From positions 576,792 through 640,791 of the forward strand of contig SMNZ01000003.1 of NCBI GenBank assembly GCA_004353515.1: a stretch of 64,000 nt of DNA. The letters are read 5' to 3'. Every line of letters begins with the position of its first letter. The stretch's first letter is position 1. Below are positions 37,833 through 47,928 of this stretch, one piece after another. The translations under genes were made by a program, and so were the position numbers. The stretch comes from Alteromonadaceae bacterium M269 (GTDB lineage Bacteria; Pseudomonadota; Gammaproteobacteria; Enterobacterales; Alteromonadaceae). Below the pieces are notes generated by a model, which saw only the letters and a list, made by a program, of their open reading frames with translations, was not told the origin of the DNA and did no database searches.

Positions 37833-40800
37833 ATGATGTCTAAGTTGAATATTCGTGCAGTTCTGGGTGGTTTCCTACTTTCTAGCATGATTAGTGCTAC
37901 AGCCATGGGGGATGATCTAGAGATATATTTAGGTATCGCAAATGAACAAACGACCTATGCGCCGAACGTACTCTTTATCATGGATTCTTCTGGTAGTATG
38001 GCTGGACGAGATGGCGGTACTCAAACACGACTGTTGCGGGTACAGAACGCTTTAAAGGAGACTTTGCAGTCTGCAACTAACGTCAATGCTGGCTTGATGC
38101 GCTTCTCAGACTTTGGTGGGCCGATTCTTTATCCAGTGAGGAATTTGGATGATTCGGTTGATCCCAATGTTGTAACTTCTACTGCGGCATCAAGTGATGA
38201 TGGGCATGAAATATCCACACTTGTGACGCTCAATAATAACAACATTAAGATTTCTGAAGGAACAACGCCTGTTCATACAGGGTTGAGGTTTCAGGATTTA
38301 AACATTCCTCAAGGTGCCGTGATTACACGTGCTTTTATGCGACTGACATCTCAAGGGCTTAACACTTCACCAACCGAAATATCGATTCGAGCGGAGTTGT
38401 CGAATGACAGTACAACTTTCGAAACCAGTAACTCAAATATTTCGAGCCGTCCGGTTACGGCCAATAATATTGATTGGAACGACGAAAATGAATGGCCGCT
38501 TTCTGGTGAGTTGATTTCTACACCCGATATTAGTCCTGTTATCCAAGAAGTTATCGACCAAGCTGGGTGGTGTGGTAGCAACTCACTCAATATTATTATG
38601 GAGAGTGTTGGTTTGACGTCTGCGAGTAGCCGTCAGATAACCGCTTATGACACTGGGAATGGCTTGGCTCCACAAATTGTTATCGAATATGATGCTGCCA
38701 GTGCTAGTGGTTGTGTAACAGGTGGGCAGATCTACCAAGTTAGCTCTCAGCGTAATAATGCTGAGGAACGCCAAGACGGTTTCCAAACAACAGGAAATGA
38801 GCTGACATTCCGCGACAGCTCTAATGAGTATATTGGTGTTCGTTTTCAGAACCTGAATATTCCACAAGGTGCCACTATTACTAATGCTTACCTTGAATTC
38901 ACAGCGTATCAAAGTTTATCAAATGCTAATTCATCTATGGTGATAAGTGGTTCAAACGAAGCCGACCCTGGTAGTTTTAATCCCAATGCTCGCTTTCAGC
39001 TGAGAAACAAGCCGAAAACAGCCGGTATTACCTGGAGCAATATCGAACCTTGGACAAGAAATAACGACTATCAAAGTCCACCAGTCACCTCTATTGTTCA
39101 ACAAATCGTGAATCGAGGTGATTGGGTTTCCGGTAATGACATGATGTTTATCATGAGTGACTTTACCGGACGGCGTGGTGCCTATACCTATAATGGTCGC
39201 CCATCTGATTCACCGAGGTTGATTGTGGAGTTCCAAGGTAATGCTACACCTGGAACGACAGCGACTGTCCGAGATGAATTACAGAATATTGTTGATGGGC
39301 TATCTGCCAACGGTTTTACACCGATAGTTGATACTTTGTATGAAGCTGCAAGCTATTACGGTGGTAACCCGGTTCAGTATGGTTTGAAGCGTGGTGAACC
39401 AAGTGTAAATGATAACGTTCAGCGTTCAACGCGAGTTAGTCACCGACTATCCTATGCAGGTGCTGATGCGGTGCGACCTAACGGCTGTACCGAAGACGAC
39501 CTGAGTTCGACCGCTTGTATCAATGAGTTTATTCCATCTGGCGCAACTTATGTCTCACCTGTGACGGATTTGCAGTGTCAAACCAATAACCACATTGTTC
39601 TTTTGTCTGATGGTGAAGCGAATAACAATCACAGTGTTGATGAAATTGAAGCGTTACTTGGAGAAACTTGTACAGGTAATGGCGGTGAGCGCTGTGGTCT
39701 TGATTTGGTTCGTAATATCAGCTCTTCGGACGAAAGTAAGATCGACACACGCGTTATTACTCACACTATCGGTTTTGCCGCGAATGCGACCGCAAATAAC
39801 TTCCTCAATCAACTTTCGCTTCAGAGTGGAGGCGGCTTTTATACTGCTGATAACAGTTCTGATTTGGTCACCGCGTTCCAAACAATCTTACGTAGCGTAA
39901 AAGATGTTAATGCGACCTTTGTTTCACCTGGTGTTGCTGTAAACCAGCTTAACCGTTTGACGCATAGAGACGAGTTGTATTTCGCGTTATTTAGACCGTC
40001 TGAAGGGACTATCTGGCCAGGTAATTTGAAGCGTTATCGTATCGATGGGGACCAAGTTTTAGATAGAAATGGTTCACCTGCGGTAGATTCTAACACAGGC
40101 TTTTTCTCTGATAACTCACACAGTTTTTGGTCGGTTTTGGCCGATGGTAATGATGTACGAGACGGCGGTGCGGCAAGCCAGTTAGATCTGGTCCGAAACG
40201 TTTATTACTTTAATGGAGCAGGGCAGATCGTTCGCTCAGAAAACGAGTTGCGTGAAGGTAATGATAATATCACGACAACTATGCTCAATATTAATAACCT
40301 CGATAATGCTAATACGATAAGAAACGATCTCATACGTTGGGCACGAGGTGTTGATGTATTAGATGATGATGGTGATGGGGATGCAACGGACGCTCGAATG
40401 GCAATGGGTGATCCAATCCATTCTCAACCTGTGATTGTGAATTACACTGAAACGGATAGTTCCGTCTTTGTTGCTACAAACCACGGATTTTTGCATTCAT
40501 TTGATGCGGAAACTGGCGAAGAGAACTTTGCGGTTATCCCAGAAGAGTTACTGAGTAACTTGCATGATTTTTATCAAAACAATACCTCGTTTTCTCATAT
40601 CTATGGTTTAGATGGTGACATGGTGTTACGTGACGACGGCACTAATAAGTACTTGTACGTTGGTATGCGTCGTGGTGGTCGTAATTACTATGTGTTTGAT
40701 ATTACAAGTAAAACCCAGCCACGCTTGAAGTTTAAAATTGAAGGTGGTTCAGCTGGGTTTGAAAAACTGGGACAAAGTTGGTCACGACCTACCTTAACCC

Positions 40801-41921
40801 GTGTACGTATTGGTGGTGTTGCTCGCAATGTTATGATCATCGGTGGTGGTTACGACGAGGAGCAAGATAGCAAACAGCAAAGAAGCCCAGATACCGTGGG
40901 TAATGCGGTTTATATTATCGATTCTGATACTGGCGAATTGCTTTGGTCTGCCAGTAGTGAAAATGCGGACATGATCCTGCCTAATATGCAATACAGTATC
41001 CCTGCACGTATTTCCGTGATTGATAGAGAAAACGACGGCTTCGCAGATCATATGTATGTTGTGGATATGGGTGGGCAAGTCTTCCGTTTAGATATACATA
41101 ATGGAGAGAGTCGTACTAACTTGGTGACAGGCGGTTTGATGGCTGATTTTGCAGCCGACGGCACTACTGAAGATAATCGCCGCTTCTTCTACGGTCCTGA
41201 TGTCTCTGAGATAAGCTTAGCTGAACAGCACTACTACGCTGTTGCTTTAGGGTCCGGTTATCGAGCGCACCCGCTGGACACACAAATTAACGACTTCTTC
41301 TATATGATTAAAGACACAGGTGTGTTTTTACCGGATGAAGACGGAAACTTTAGCTTGCCAGAAAGGCCGTTAACACACGCTAGCTTGTATAACGCAACAC
41401 CGCACTCGCTAACATCTTCTGAAGGAACATCACAAGAAGTGGAAGCTAATGCATTCGCTGCGAGTGACGGTTGGTTGATTCAGCTTGATGTTGGTGGTGA
41501 GAAAGTGCTCGCATCTCCGTTGATACTGGATTTCCAAGTGTTCTTCACAACGTATGTGCCTGCTACATTGAATACTAGCCAATGCGCTCCGCCGATAGGT
41601 AATAGCCGTGCTTATTTGGTGGAACTGGTTAATGGTAACGCAGTTACTGACCTGAATCGTAATGGACAGTTGGATCACGAAGACAGGTTTGCTACTTTAA
41701 GGCAAACGGGTATTGCTCCGGATACTAAGATACTGATCGAAGATATCGTGAAGCCTGTTGTATGTTTGGGTACTGAGTGTACATCTGCCGTTATCGATGT
41801 TGATGAAAATGGTAATGATGTGGCTTGTACTTCTGACTTTGGGTGCTTGGCCCAGAATATTTATGGGCGGTTCGAGCGTGTACAGCGAAGCTCCTGGAAG
41901 TCGGAAACAGAGCGACAATAA
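37833..41921 (+). CDS. pilY1: PilY1 pilus tip adhesin with duplicated insert in the VWA domain
   Basis: A 1362-aa secreted protein of the pilus tip. A signal peptide (~1-26) precedes a von Willebrand A domain whose MIDAS is DSSGS (51-55). The VWA is interrupted by two homologous ~170-residue modules (~122-287 and ~299-469), each with RFQ[DN]LNIPQGA, and resumes with NIVDGLSANGFTPIVD and IVLLSDGEAN. The C-terminal half is the PilY1 beta-propeller with calcium-loop-like DDDGDGDATD and DLNRNGQLDHED. It is in operon with pilX and pilE. It should act in adhesion, surface sensing and pilus extension. Confidence 0.9.
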   Translation: MMSKLNIRAVLGGFLLSSMISATAMGDDLEIYLGIANEQTTYAPNVLFIMDSSGSMAGRDGGTQTRLLRVQNALKETLQSATNVNAGLMRFSDFGGPILYPVRNLDDSVDPNVVTSTAASSDDGHEISTLVTLNNNNIKISEGTTPVHTGLRFQDLNIPQGAVITRAFMRLTSQGLNTSPTEISIRAELSNDSTTFETSNSNISSRPVTANNIDWNDENEWPLSGELISTPDISPVIQEVIDQAGWCGSNSLNIIMESVGLTSASSRQITAYDTGNGLAPQIVIEYDAASASGCVTGGQIYQVSSQRNNAEERQDGFQTTGNELTFRDSSNEYIGVRFQNLNIPQGATITNAYLEFTAYQSLSNANSSMVISGSNEADPGSFNPNARFQLRNKPKTAGITWSNIEPWTRNNDYQSPPVTSIVQQIVNRGDWVSGNDMMFIMSDFTGRRGAYTYNGRPSDSPRLIVEFQGNATPGTTATVRDELQNIVDGLSANGFTPIVDTLYEAASYYGGNPVQYGLKRGEPSVNDNVQRSTRVSHRLSYAGADAVRPNGCTEDDLSSTACINEFIPSGATYVSPVTDLQCQTNNHIVLLSDGEANNNHSVDEIEALLGETCTGNGGERCGLDLVRNISSSDESKIDTRVITHTIGFAANATANNFLNQLSLQSGGGFYTADNSSDLVTAFQTILRSVKDVNATFVSPGVAVNQLNRLTHRDELYFALFRPSEGTIWPGNLKRYRIDGDQVLDRNGSPAVDSNTGFFSDNSHSFWSVLADGNDVRDGGAASQLDLVRNVYYFNGAGQIVRSENELREGNDNITTTMLNINNLDNANTIRNDLIRWARGVDVLDDDGDGDATDARMAMGDPIHSQPVIVNYTETDSSVFVATNHGFLHSFDAETGEENFAVIPEELLSNLHDFYQNNTSFSHIYGLDGDMVLRDDGTNKYLYVGMRRGGRNYYVFDITSKTQPRLKFKIEGGSAGFEKLGQSWSRPTLTRVRIGGVARNVMIIGGGYDEEQDSKQQRSPDTVGNAVYIIDSDTGELLWSASSENADMILPNMQYSIPARISVIDRENDGFADHMYVVDMGGQVFRLDIHNGESRTNLVTGGLMADFAADGTTEDNRRFFYGPDVSEISLAEQHYYAVALGSGYRAHPLDTQINDFFYMIKDTGVFLPDEDGNFSLPERPLTHASLYNATPHSLTSSEGTSQEVEANAFAASDGWLIQLDVGGEKVLASPLILDFQVFFTTYVPATLNTSQCAPPIGNSRAYLVELVNGNAVTDLNRNGQLDHEDRFATLRQTGIAPDTKILIEDIVKPVVCLGTECTSAVIDVDENGNDVACTSDFGCLAQNIYGRFERVQRSSWKSETERQ

Positions 41922-41947
41922 AGTAGTTTAAGTAAGGTAAACATTAG

Positions 41948-42418
41948 ATGACGAATATGAAGAAAAACCGTGGATTTACATTGACTGAGTTAATGATAGC
42001 GGTTGCCATTGTCGGCATCATTACTAGTGTTGCTTACCCCTCGTATTTGCAGTTTTTGAATGGGAGTCGCCGTAGTACGGCACAAGCTGATTTGATTGCG
42101 TTCGCTGCGGCTATGGAAAGGCATAAGGCTGCTAACTTCTCTTATAATGGGGCAGGGGTTGCTGGAGCGAATACGGGAGCACCTTCGGTCTTTCAAACTC
42201 ATTCCCCGTCTACAGAGCCAGCGGCAGACAAAAAATATGATTTAGCTATCTCAACCGTTTCTGCAACGGGAACGAGCTACATTATTACAGCTACTCCCGT
42301 TTCATCATCACCCCAACAAGGCGATGGTGTTCTATACTATTTCAGTGATGGTCGAAAAGCATGGGATATTAACGACGACGGTAATCTGTCAGCCTCCGAG
42401 TTCTGCTGGGCTTGCTAA
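41948..42418 (+). CDS. pilE: type IV pilin-like protein PilE
   Basis: A 156-aa prepilin with leader KKNRG-FTLTELMIAVAIVG and a C-terminal calcium-site-like DINDDGNLSASEF followed by CWAC. It matches PilE-type minor pilins that close the fimU-pilVWXY1E operon. ATG 41948 starts 26 bp after pilY1; AAGG lies 11 nt upstream. A hairpin 42 bp later probably ends transcription. Confidence 0.87.
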   Translation: MTNMKKNRGFTLTELMIAVAIVGIITSVAYPSYLQFLNGSRRSTAQADLIAFAAAMERHKAANFSYNGAGVAGANTGAPSVFQTHSPSTEPAADKKYDLAISTVSATGTSYIITATPVSSSPQQGDGVLYYFSDGRKAWDINDDGNLSASEFCWAC

Positions 42419-42459
42419 TATTTTTTGACAGGTGTTATACACGATATACATGTCGTTAC

Positions 42460-42484
42460 AGAGAGAAACGCTATTCTCTCTTTT
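42460..42484 (+). terminator. terminator after the minor-pilin operon
   Basis: AGAGAGAA-ACGCTA-TTCTCTCT followed by TTT. An 8-bp stem of moderate GC, 42 bp past pilE and before the chemoreceptor gene. Confidence 0.6.
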
Positions 42485-42545
42485 AGGAACCCTTTAGTTA
42501 AGTTAACCTTCGGCCGATAAGCTTAAAAACTAAAAAGGACCCTTA

Positions 42546-43652
42546 ATGTCTAATCTTGTCCCCTGGCACAGTTTAGCCTTTTCTAAAGCACAGCTTCTAC
42601 GTTCGTTTAAAACGGCTCTTGTTGTAGGAACGATTCTTAACCTGATTAATCAAGGTGGTGCTTTATTTAGTGGTGGGGACATTAATGTTTTTAAGTTATT
42701 GCTAACTTATTCAGTTCCATTCTGTGTTGCTACCTATGCTGGCACAGTGACTGTGCTCAATCATATGAGAACGGTCGATTGTGCTAAAGCTGACTTAGAT
42801 GTCGCTAAGTCTGAAGCCGAATGCGATATCAATTGCTTACGAGAGATTGGCGATATCGCCAGTAATATTACGCAGAACGCAACTAACGTGAACAAAGCTT
42901 CGAAAGAGAAGGTTGCCTTTGTTGATGATGTAGCGGAGACCGCGAGGCACGCAACTAGCGTTAACGCGGAGTTGTCTAGAGGCGCGTTGGATAGCCAAAC
43001 TCAATTAGAAAAGCTCGACGACGCCTTTTCTCAAGTTTGTGAACATATATCGGTTTTAGGTAAGGATGTAACCAATGCCGTCAATGCATCACAAAGTCTG
43101 ACCAAAGAAATTGAAGATTTCCTGCAAGAGTTTGAAGGGATCGCTTCACTGGCATCCGGGATTACTGCTATATCTGATCAAACTAATTTGTTGGCGCTTA
43201 ATGCTGCAATAGAAGCAGCTAGAGCTGGTGAAGCTGGCCGTGGTTTCGCTGTTGTTGCCGATGAAGTTAAAAACTTGGCTTCGCAAACCAAAGACAATGC
43301 ATTAGAAATTGACGAAACGTTGCAGAAAATACAATTGCGTCAAAGCCAGTTAAATAAGGCACAGTCTGTTTTAAATGAGTCTATGAATGAAGCGCTGCAG
43401 TTAACCAATGATGGGGAACGGTCCATCCAGGTTTCAACCGATGAAGTCACCAATTTCGCTAATCAAGTAAGAGCAAGTCTTATTGAATTTCAGAAGAAGC
43501 TAGAAGATGAAACAAAGCGGCTACACACTCTAGCTGATAATGTTGGTTCGCTCGCGCAGGATAGTCGAAAGGCTATCAAAGGCTCTGCGAACAATATGGC
43601 ACTTGGGCAAAGGGCTGTTGATATTATTCAGGATTTAGTCAACAAGCACTAA
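42546..43652 (+). CDS. chemoreceptor with NrtS-like membrane domain
   Basis: A 368-aa methyl-accepting chemotaxis protein. The C-terminal signalling tip is intact (~206-243: [35 protein letters not shown]). There is no periplasmic sensor and no clear HAMP; instead residues ~20-72 form two close membrane helices ([17 protein letters not shown] and [17 protein letters not shown]) with a loop of only a few residues. This pattern resembles the small nitrate/nitrite transporter NrtS, from memory. It could sense an anion in the membrane or couple transport to taxis, which is inference. It starts after a terminator and converges with fimT 6 bp away. Confidence 0.85.
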   Translation: MSNLVPWHSLAFSKAQLLRSFKTALVVGTILNLINQGGALFSGGDINVFKLLLTYSVPFCVATYAGTVTVLNHMRTVDCAKADLDVAKSEAECDINCLREIGDIASNITQNATNVNKASKEKVAFVDDVAETARHATSVNAELSRGALDSQTQLEKLDDAFSQVCEHISVLGKDVTNAVNASQSLTKEIEDFLQEFEGIASLASGITAISDQTNLLALNAAIEAARAGEAGRGFAVVADEVKNLASQTKDNALEIDETLQKIQLRQSQLNKAQSVLNESMNEALQLTNDGERSIQVSTDEVTNFANQVRASLIEFQKKLEDETKRLHTLADNVGSLAQDSRKAIKGSANNMALGQRAVDIIQDLVNKH

Positions 43653-43658
43653 AATGGA

Positions 43659-44213
43659 TCAGCCTGCACAACTCAACGGCATGCCGTTATTATCTTCGTA
43701 TATGCCATCGTTATTACTATCCGCACTTAGCTTAACGCGCCCTTGTAAACTAAGTATAAGGGCTCGAGCAAACTCAGCCTCTCTTCCGTTATGACAGAAT
43801 AAAATGGTAGCAGGGCTGGCTACCGTACCGTTACCTGAAAACCTTATAGGTGCATTAGGGCCGGTTATGGCATGAGTGTCATGGCTTTGTTCTGAACCAA
43901 CCAAGAGTTCTTCGTCGTCATTTCTTGTTCCGTTGTTATTGGCGTCGACAAAAACGATTTTAGGTTGAGTCCAATCCGCCGTGCAGTTACTGAAATCGGT
44001 AGAAGGGCACATGATAGTGACGGCTTGTTCATCAATAGCCGTATGCCGGGCAAATTGCATTAAACTGCTGGTGTAATTGACTTCCGCGACGATTCTGTTG
44101 CGAATCAATAGTCCACGAGCATTGGGTACAACTGTTGTCAACAGGACGCCAACGATAGCAACAGTGATCATCAGTTCAAGCAGAGTAAAGCCTTTTGTGC
44201 GCTTGGGTTTCAA
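43659..44213 (-). CDS. FimT/GspH-type minor pilin
   Basis: A 184-aa pseudopilin with leader KPKRTKG-FTLLELMITVAIVG and a GspH/FimT C-terminal domain (ARHTAIDEQAVTIMCPS, IVFVDANNNGTRNDDEELL, FARALILSLQGRVKLS). It likely belongs to the pilV-pilE set but is encoded on the other strand beyond the chemoreceptor. FimT has been linked to DNA uptake in competent species; not testable here. The 264 bp upstream (44214-44477) hold no other recognised feature. Confidence 0.85.
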   Translation of the reverse strand: MKPKRTKGFTLLELMITVAIVGVLLTTVVPNARGLLIRNRIVAEVNYTSSLMQFARHTAIDEQAVTIMCPSTDFSNCTADWTQPKIVFVDANNNGTRNDDEELLVGSEQSHDTHAITGPNAPIRFSGNGTVASPATILFCHNGREAEFARALILSLQGRVKLSADSNNDGIYEDNNGMPLSCAG

Positions 44214-44477
44214 CCTATTTCCTCTATGGTTTTCAGGGCTATTCTAAGTGTAACTTAAAAGTTTGAGTTTTTAGTTATTGTTTGATGCGTATTGTTAGTT
44301 GTGTTTATACCATTGTCGCTTAAGCAATATTTGAAGTGCCTCACGCCAATTTATACTGATTCAACTATCAAGTTATGGTATACAGTTAATGAGCTTCTGA
44401 TTCTAACTTTTGTAGGATAATTAGTAGCTTTTTATTTTATGGCTGTCGCCAAATCAAATATATCTATGAGCTGAAGA

Positions 44478-45314
44478 ATGAATCCAAAGAATATTATTGA
44501 GGAAATGAGAGTATTGCCTCAAATCGACGTGCCGTTTGAAATTCAAAGGCGTGTTGCATTTATCAAAGAACATTTGCAAGCGTCTGGCTTAAAGACACTT
44601 GTTTTGGGAATAAGTGGTGGGATTGATTCTTGTACGCTTGGGCGCTTGGCTCAAATCGCTGTTGACGAGCTTAACCAAGAACAAAGCGGTAACTATCAGT
44701 TTGTTGCCGTTCGCCTTCCTTATGATGTGCAAGCTGATGAAGAGGATGCGCAAGCGTCTATCGATTTTATCCAGCCATCCCAACGATTGTCAGTCAACGT
44801 TCAGCCTGGGGCTGACGCAATTCATGCTGAAACTAGTCGAGTTATGGAAGCAGCAGGGCTGCTACCTAGTGATTTATCAAAACAGGATTTCGTGAAAGGG
44901 AACGTTAAAGCTCGAACTCGTATGGTTATTCAATATGAAATCGCAGGTATGTTGGATGGCTTAGTGTTGGGTACCGATCACTCAGCAGAAAATATTACGG
45001 GCTTCTATACCAAATATGGTGATGGTGCTTGTGATTTAGCGCCATTATTTGGGTTGAATAAGAGGCAAGTGAGAGCGTTGGCACAGCACATGGGAGCACC
45101 AGAAAAAGTGATCCATAAAGCGCCAACAGCAGATCTTGAGTCATTAAATCCTCAGCTAGCCGATGAGCAAGCGTTGGGCGTGACTTACGATCAAATTGAT
45201 GACTTCCTTGAAGGTAAAGACGTGGATAGTGAGGTTGAGCAATTACTGACATCAATCTATCTGAAAACACAGCATAAGCGTGTGCCGATCCCAACTATAT
45301 ACGACAACGAATAA
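44478..45314 (+). CDS. nadE: NH3-dependent NAD synthetase
   Basis: A 278-aa enzyme that amidates deamido-NAD to NAD with ammonia and ATP. The ATP-pyrophosphatase P-loop is [31 protein letters not shown] and [26 protein letters not shown] are family blocks. There is no glutaminase domain, and the length equals E. coli NadE (275 aa). It lies 13 bp before glnB, a pairing that links NAD synthesis with nitrogen status. Confidence 0.95.
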   Translation: MNPKNIIEEMRVLPQIDVPFEIQRRVAFIKEHLQASGLKTLVLGISGGIDSCTLGRLAQIAVDELNQEQSGNYQFVAVRLPYDVQADEEDAQASIDFIQPSQRLSVNVQPGADAIHAETSRVMEAAGLLPSDLSKQDFVKGNVKARTRMVIQYEIAGMLDGLVLGTDHSAENITGFYTKYGDGACDLAPLFGLNKRQVRALAQHMGAPEKVIHKAPTADLESLNPQLADEQALGVTYDQIDDFLEGKDVDSEVEQLLTSIYLKTQHKRVPIPTIYDNE

Positions 45315-45318
45315 ATAG

Positions 45319-45666
<348 letters not shown>

Positions 45667-45690
45667 TTCCAAGGTTGATTGATTTAAGGA

Positions 45691-46185
45691 CTAACTCTTA
45701 CCGATAAGCTGATTTCTTAATTCAGGACGACTACAGTTTTCTGATAACCAAATGTCTAAAAACTGTGGTCCAAATGATTTGTCCTTAATATGCGCAATGC
45801 TTTTTTGATTAAAGTAAAACGTACTTTCTTGATTTTCATCCACCTTAATCAGTAGTTCGTCACCTTTGCTGATATCTGGCCAAACATTCTCAACAAGGGC
45901 TAACCCTTGCTGCCGTTGTTCTTTGGACAAGCCAAGATCTTTCCATTCTTTGTCTGTTCTTTCCAATAAGTCGTCCTTGGAAATATCCCTTAAATATCGG
46001 ATGCGCAGAGCCACAGGATAAACATCTGGGCGATATTCTTGTTTATCTGTGTATAAATAGGATTCATAAATATCCCAAAATAAAACTTTAAGCTTTGCTT
46101 GACCGATGATGTTTAAGTTTTCGACTGGACTTGCCACACTGCCACCACTTAATACAAGAAGAATAATGAATAGATAGGATTTCAT
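45691..46185 (-). CDS. chalcone isomerase-like periplasmic protein
   Basis: A 164-aa protein with a signal peptide (~1-18) and a chalcone-isomerase-like fold (LNIIGQAKLKVLFWDIYESYLYT, VALRIRYLRDISKDDL, FGPQFLDIWLSENCSRPELRNQLIG). In bacteria this fold often binds fatty acids instead of flavonoids. It is the last gene of the ECF11-type lipid operon and overlaps the DUF2878 gene by 4 bp. Its role is unknown; a lipid-binding function is inferred from context. Confidence 0.8.
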   Translation of the reverse strand: MKSYLFIILLVLSGGSVASPVENLNIIGQAKLKVLFWDIYESYLYTDKQEYRPDVYPVALRIRYLRDISKDDLLERTDKEWKDLGLSKEQRQQGLALVENVWPDISKGDELLIKVDENQESTFYFNQKSIAHIKDKSFGPQFLDIWLSENCSRPELRNQLIGKS

Positions 46186-46694
46186 GCGATAGAGCTCCTA
46201 CGACTCCGCTGACTAACATGGAAAAGAGTTGGGAAAACGATAGACCAGCAGATAAAAATAACAAGGAAGGTTGTTGTAATTCCCAATGGAAATGACACCG
46301 CGCCAAGTTTCATACCGGCTATGTAGCTCAATGCAGCTCCTATGCCACCGGCTAATGCGGTTAGTACTGGTTTACCAGCAAAGTAATTGAGCGAGTGTCT
46401 AAGTGTCCCTGATAGACCAGCCCATAAAGCAATGAGCCAAACCGGAATGAGTAAAGATTCTGATTCAAACATGAAGATGCCAAAGTAAGTCATGGAGCCA
46501 TCGACAAGGATCCCCAAACTTATACCAAATAAGATGATTTTTAGTTCAGTTAGAGGCTTGGGAATTAAACTAAAATGGAAAATAAAGAGTAAGGCCAGGA
46601 GTGGCAACGCTTTGTCCTGACCTAAAATCGCTAGGAACCAGATTGACTGGAACCATGCAAAATTAACGAGTTTATTAGCCGCGAGATAACGCAT
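46182..46694 (-). CDS. DUF2878 family membrane protein
   Basis: A 170-aa protein with five or six hydrophobic helices and no soluble domain. It fits DUF2878, whose members recur beside cyclopropane-synthase-like genes and ChrR-controlled sigma factors. It overlaps the methyltransferase gene by 20 bp and the chalcone-isomerase-like gene by 4 bp. The function is unknown. Confidence 0.75.
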   Translation of the reverse strand: MRYLAANKLVNFAWFQSIWFLAILGQDKALPLLALLFIFHFSLIPKPLTELKIILFGISLGILVDGSMTYFGIFMFESESLLIPVWLIALWAGLSGTLRHSLNYFAGKPVLTALAGGIGAALSYIAGMKLGAVSFPLGITTTFLVIFICWSIVFPTLFHVSQRSRRSSIA

Positions 46695-47928
46695 TACGAT
46701 ACTCTGGCTTAAAGAGAACTAACTGAACGGTGCTAATAGTCCGTTCTAGGAATCCACCTTCACAATAACTTAGATAGTACTGCCAAAGATTTCTGAAACG
46801 TTCATCATAGCCTAGCTCTGATAGCTTGTTATATTTGGCGTTAAAGTTGTTGTGCCAATCTTTCAGAGTTCTGGCGTAGTCGAGTCCAATATCTTGAAGG
46901 TCGCCAATCATCATATTGGTAAATGTTTTTACGTGCTGATTTAGTACCAGCTGTGAAGGTAAGAAGCCACCAGGGAAAATGTGCTTTTGAATGAAGTCTA
47001 CGCCTTTGCTGTAACTATCATATCGTTGATCAGCAATGGTGATTGACTGCAATAACATTAAACCATTTGGTTTGAGTAACGAGTTACATTGTTCAAAGAA
47101 AGTTGGTAGGAACTTCTTACCAACAGCTTCAATCATTTCAATAGAAACGAGTTTGTCGAATTGTCCCGTTAAGTCACGGTAATCGTCTTTAAGTAAGGTG
47201 ATTTTATCTTCAAGGTTATTGTCGATAATTTGCTGTTGAGCATAGTTAAACTGCTCTTCAGAGATTGTTGTTGTCGTGACTTTGCAGCCATAATGTTTTG
47301 CTGCATAAACTGCCAAGCTTCCCCAGCCAGTACCTATTTCGAGCAAATGGTCATTTTCAGATAACTTGAGCTTCTCACAAATAGTGCGAAGCTTATGTTG
47401 TTGAGCTTCTGCCAGAGATGCATTTTGAGATGGATAAATGGCGGCAGAGTACATCATGCTTTCGTCGAGAAACTCTTGGTACAGTTGATTTCCTAGATCG
47501 TAGTGAGCAGAAATATTCTTTTTCGCCTGTTTTGCGGTATTTTGTCTTTTCAGGTGCATAAGTTGTCGCATAGGCATGGCTAGCCACTCTAACTTGCTTT
47601 CCCATTGATCTAAGACGGGTAGGTTGCGCGCAAAAACTTGTATAACTTGAGTAAGGTCAGGTGTTTCCCACAAACCTTCTACATAGGTTTCTCCCGATGC
47701 GATACTACCTCCGAAGAGTAATCTGCGATAGACGCTCATATCGAGAATATTAATTTCTGCTTGTATGTCAGAATGCTTTGAACCGAAGGCTTCAACCAGT
47801 GCGCCATTTTCTTTAATAATGAGATGCCCTGAAGGTAGCATTGAGAATACTTTCAACAATACTTTTCTACAGATTTTGTCTACTGGCGAAGACGTGTTAT
47901 TCGCCACTAAAAGCTGTTCTCCGTTCAT
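46675..47928 (-). CDS. cyclopropane-fatty-acid-synthase family methyltransferase
   Basis: A 417-aa SAM-dependent enzyme acting on unsaturated acyl chains of phospholipids. The N-terminal lipid-binding part includes FGGSIASGETYVEGLW, followed by KKNISAHYDLGNQLYQEFLD and the SAM site LLEIGTGWGSLAVYAAKHYG. It may add a methyl or methylene group. In Rhodobacter, homologues in the RpoE-ChrR regulon take part in methylated and furan fatty-acid synthesis; which product is made here is inference. It overlaps the DUF1365 gene by 4 bp. Confidence 0.88.
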   Translation of the reverse strand: MNGEQLLVANNTSSPVDKICRKVLLKVFSMLPSGHLIIKENGALVEAFGSKHSDIQAEINILDMSVYRRLLFGGSIASGETYVEGLWETPDLTQVIQVFARNLPVLDQWESKLEWLAMPMRQLMHLKRQNTAKQAKKNISAHYDLGNQLYQEFLDESMMYSAAIYPSQNASLAEAQQHKLRTICEKLKLSENDHLLEIGTGWGSLAVYAAKHYGCKVTTTTISEEQFNYAQQQIIDNNLEDKITLLKDDYRDLTGQFDKLVSIEMIEAVGKKFLPTFFEQCNSLLKPNGLMLLQSITIADQRYDSYSKGVDFIQKHIFPGGFLPSQLVLNQHVKTFTNMMIGDLQDIGLDYARTLKDWHNNFNAKYNKLSELGYDERFRNLWQYYLSYCEGGFLERTISTVQLVLFKPEYRNALSRG

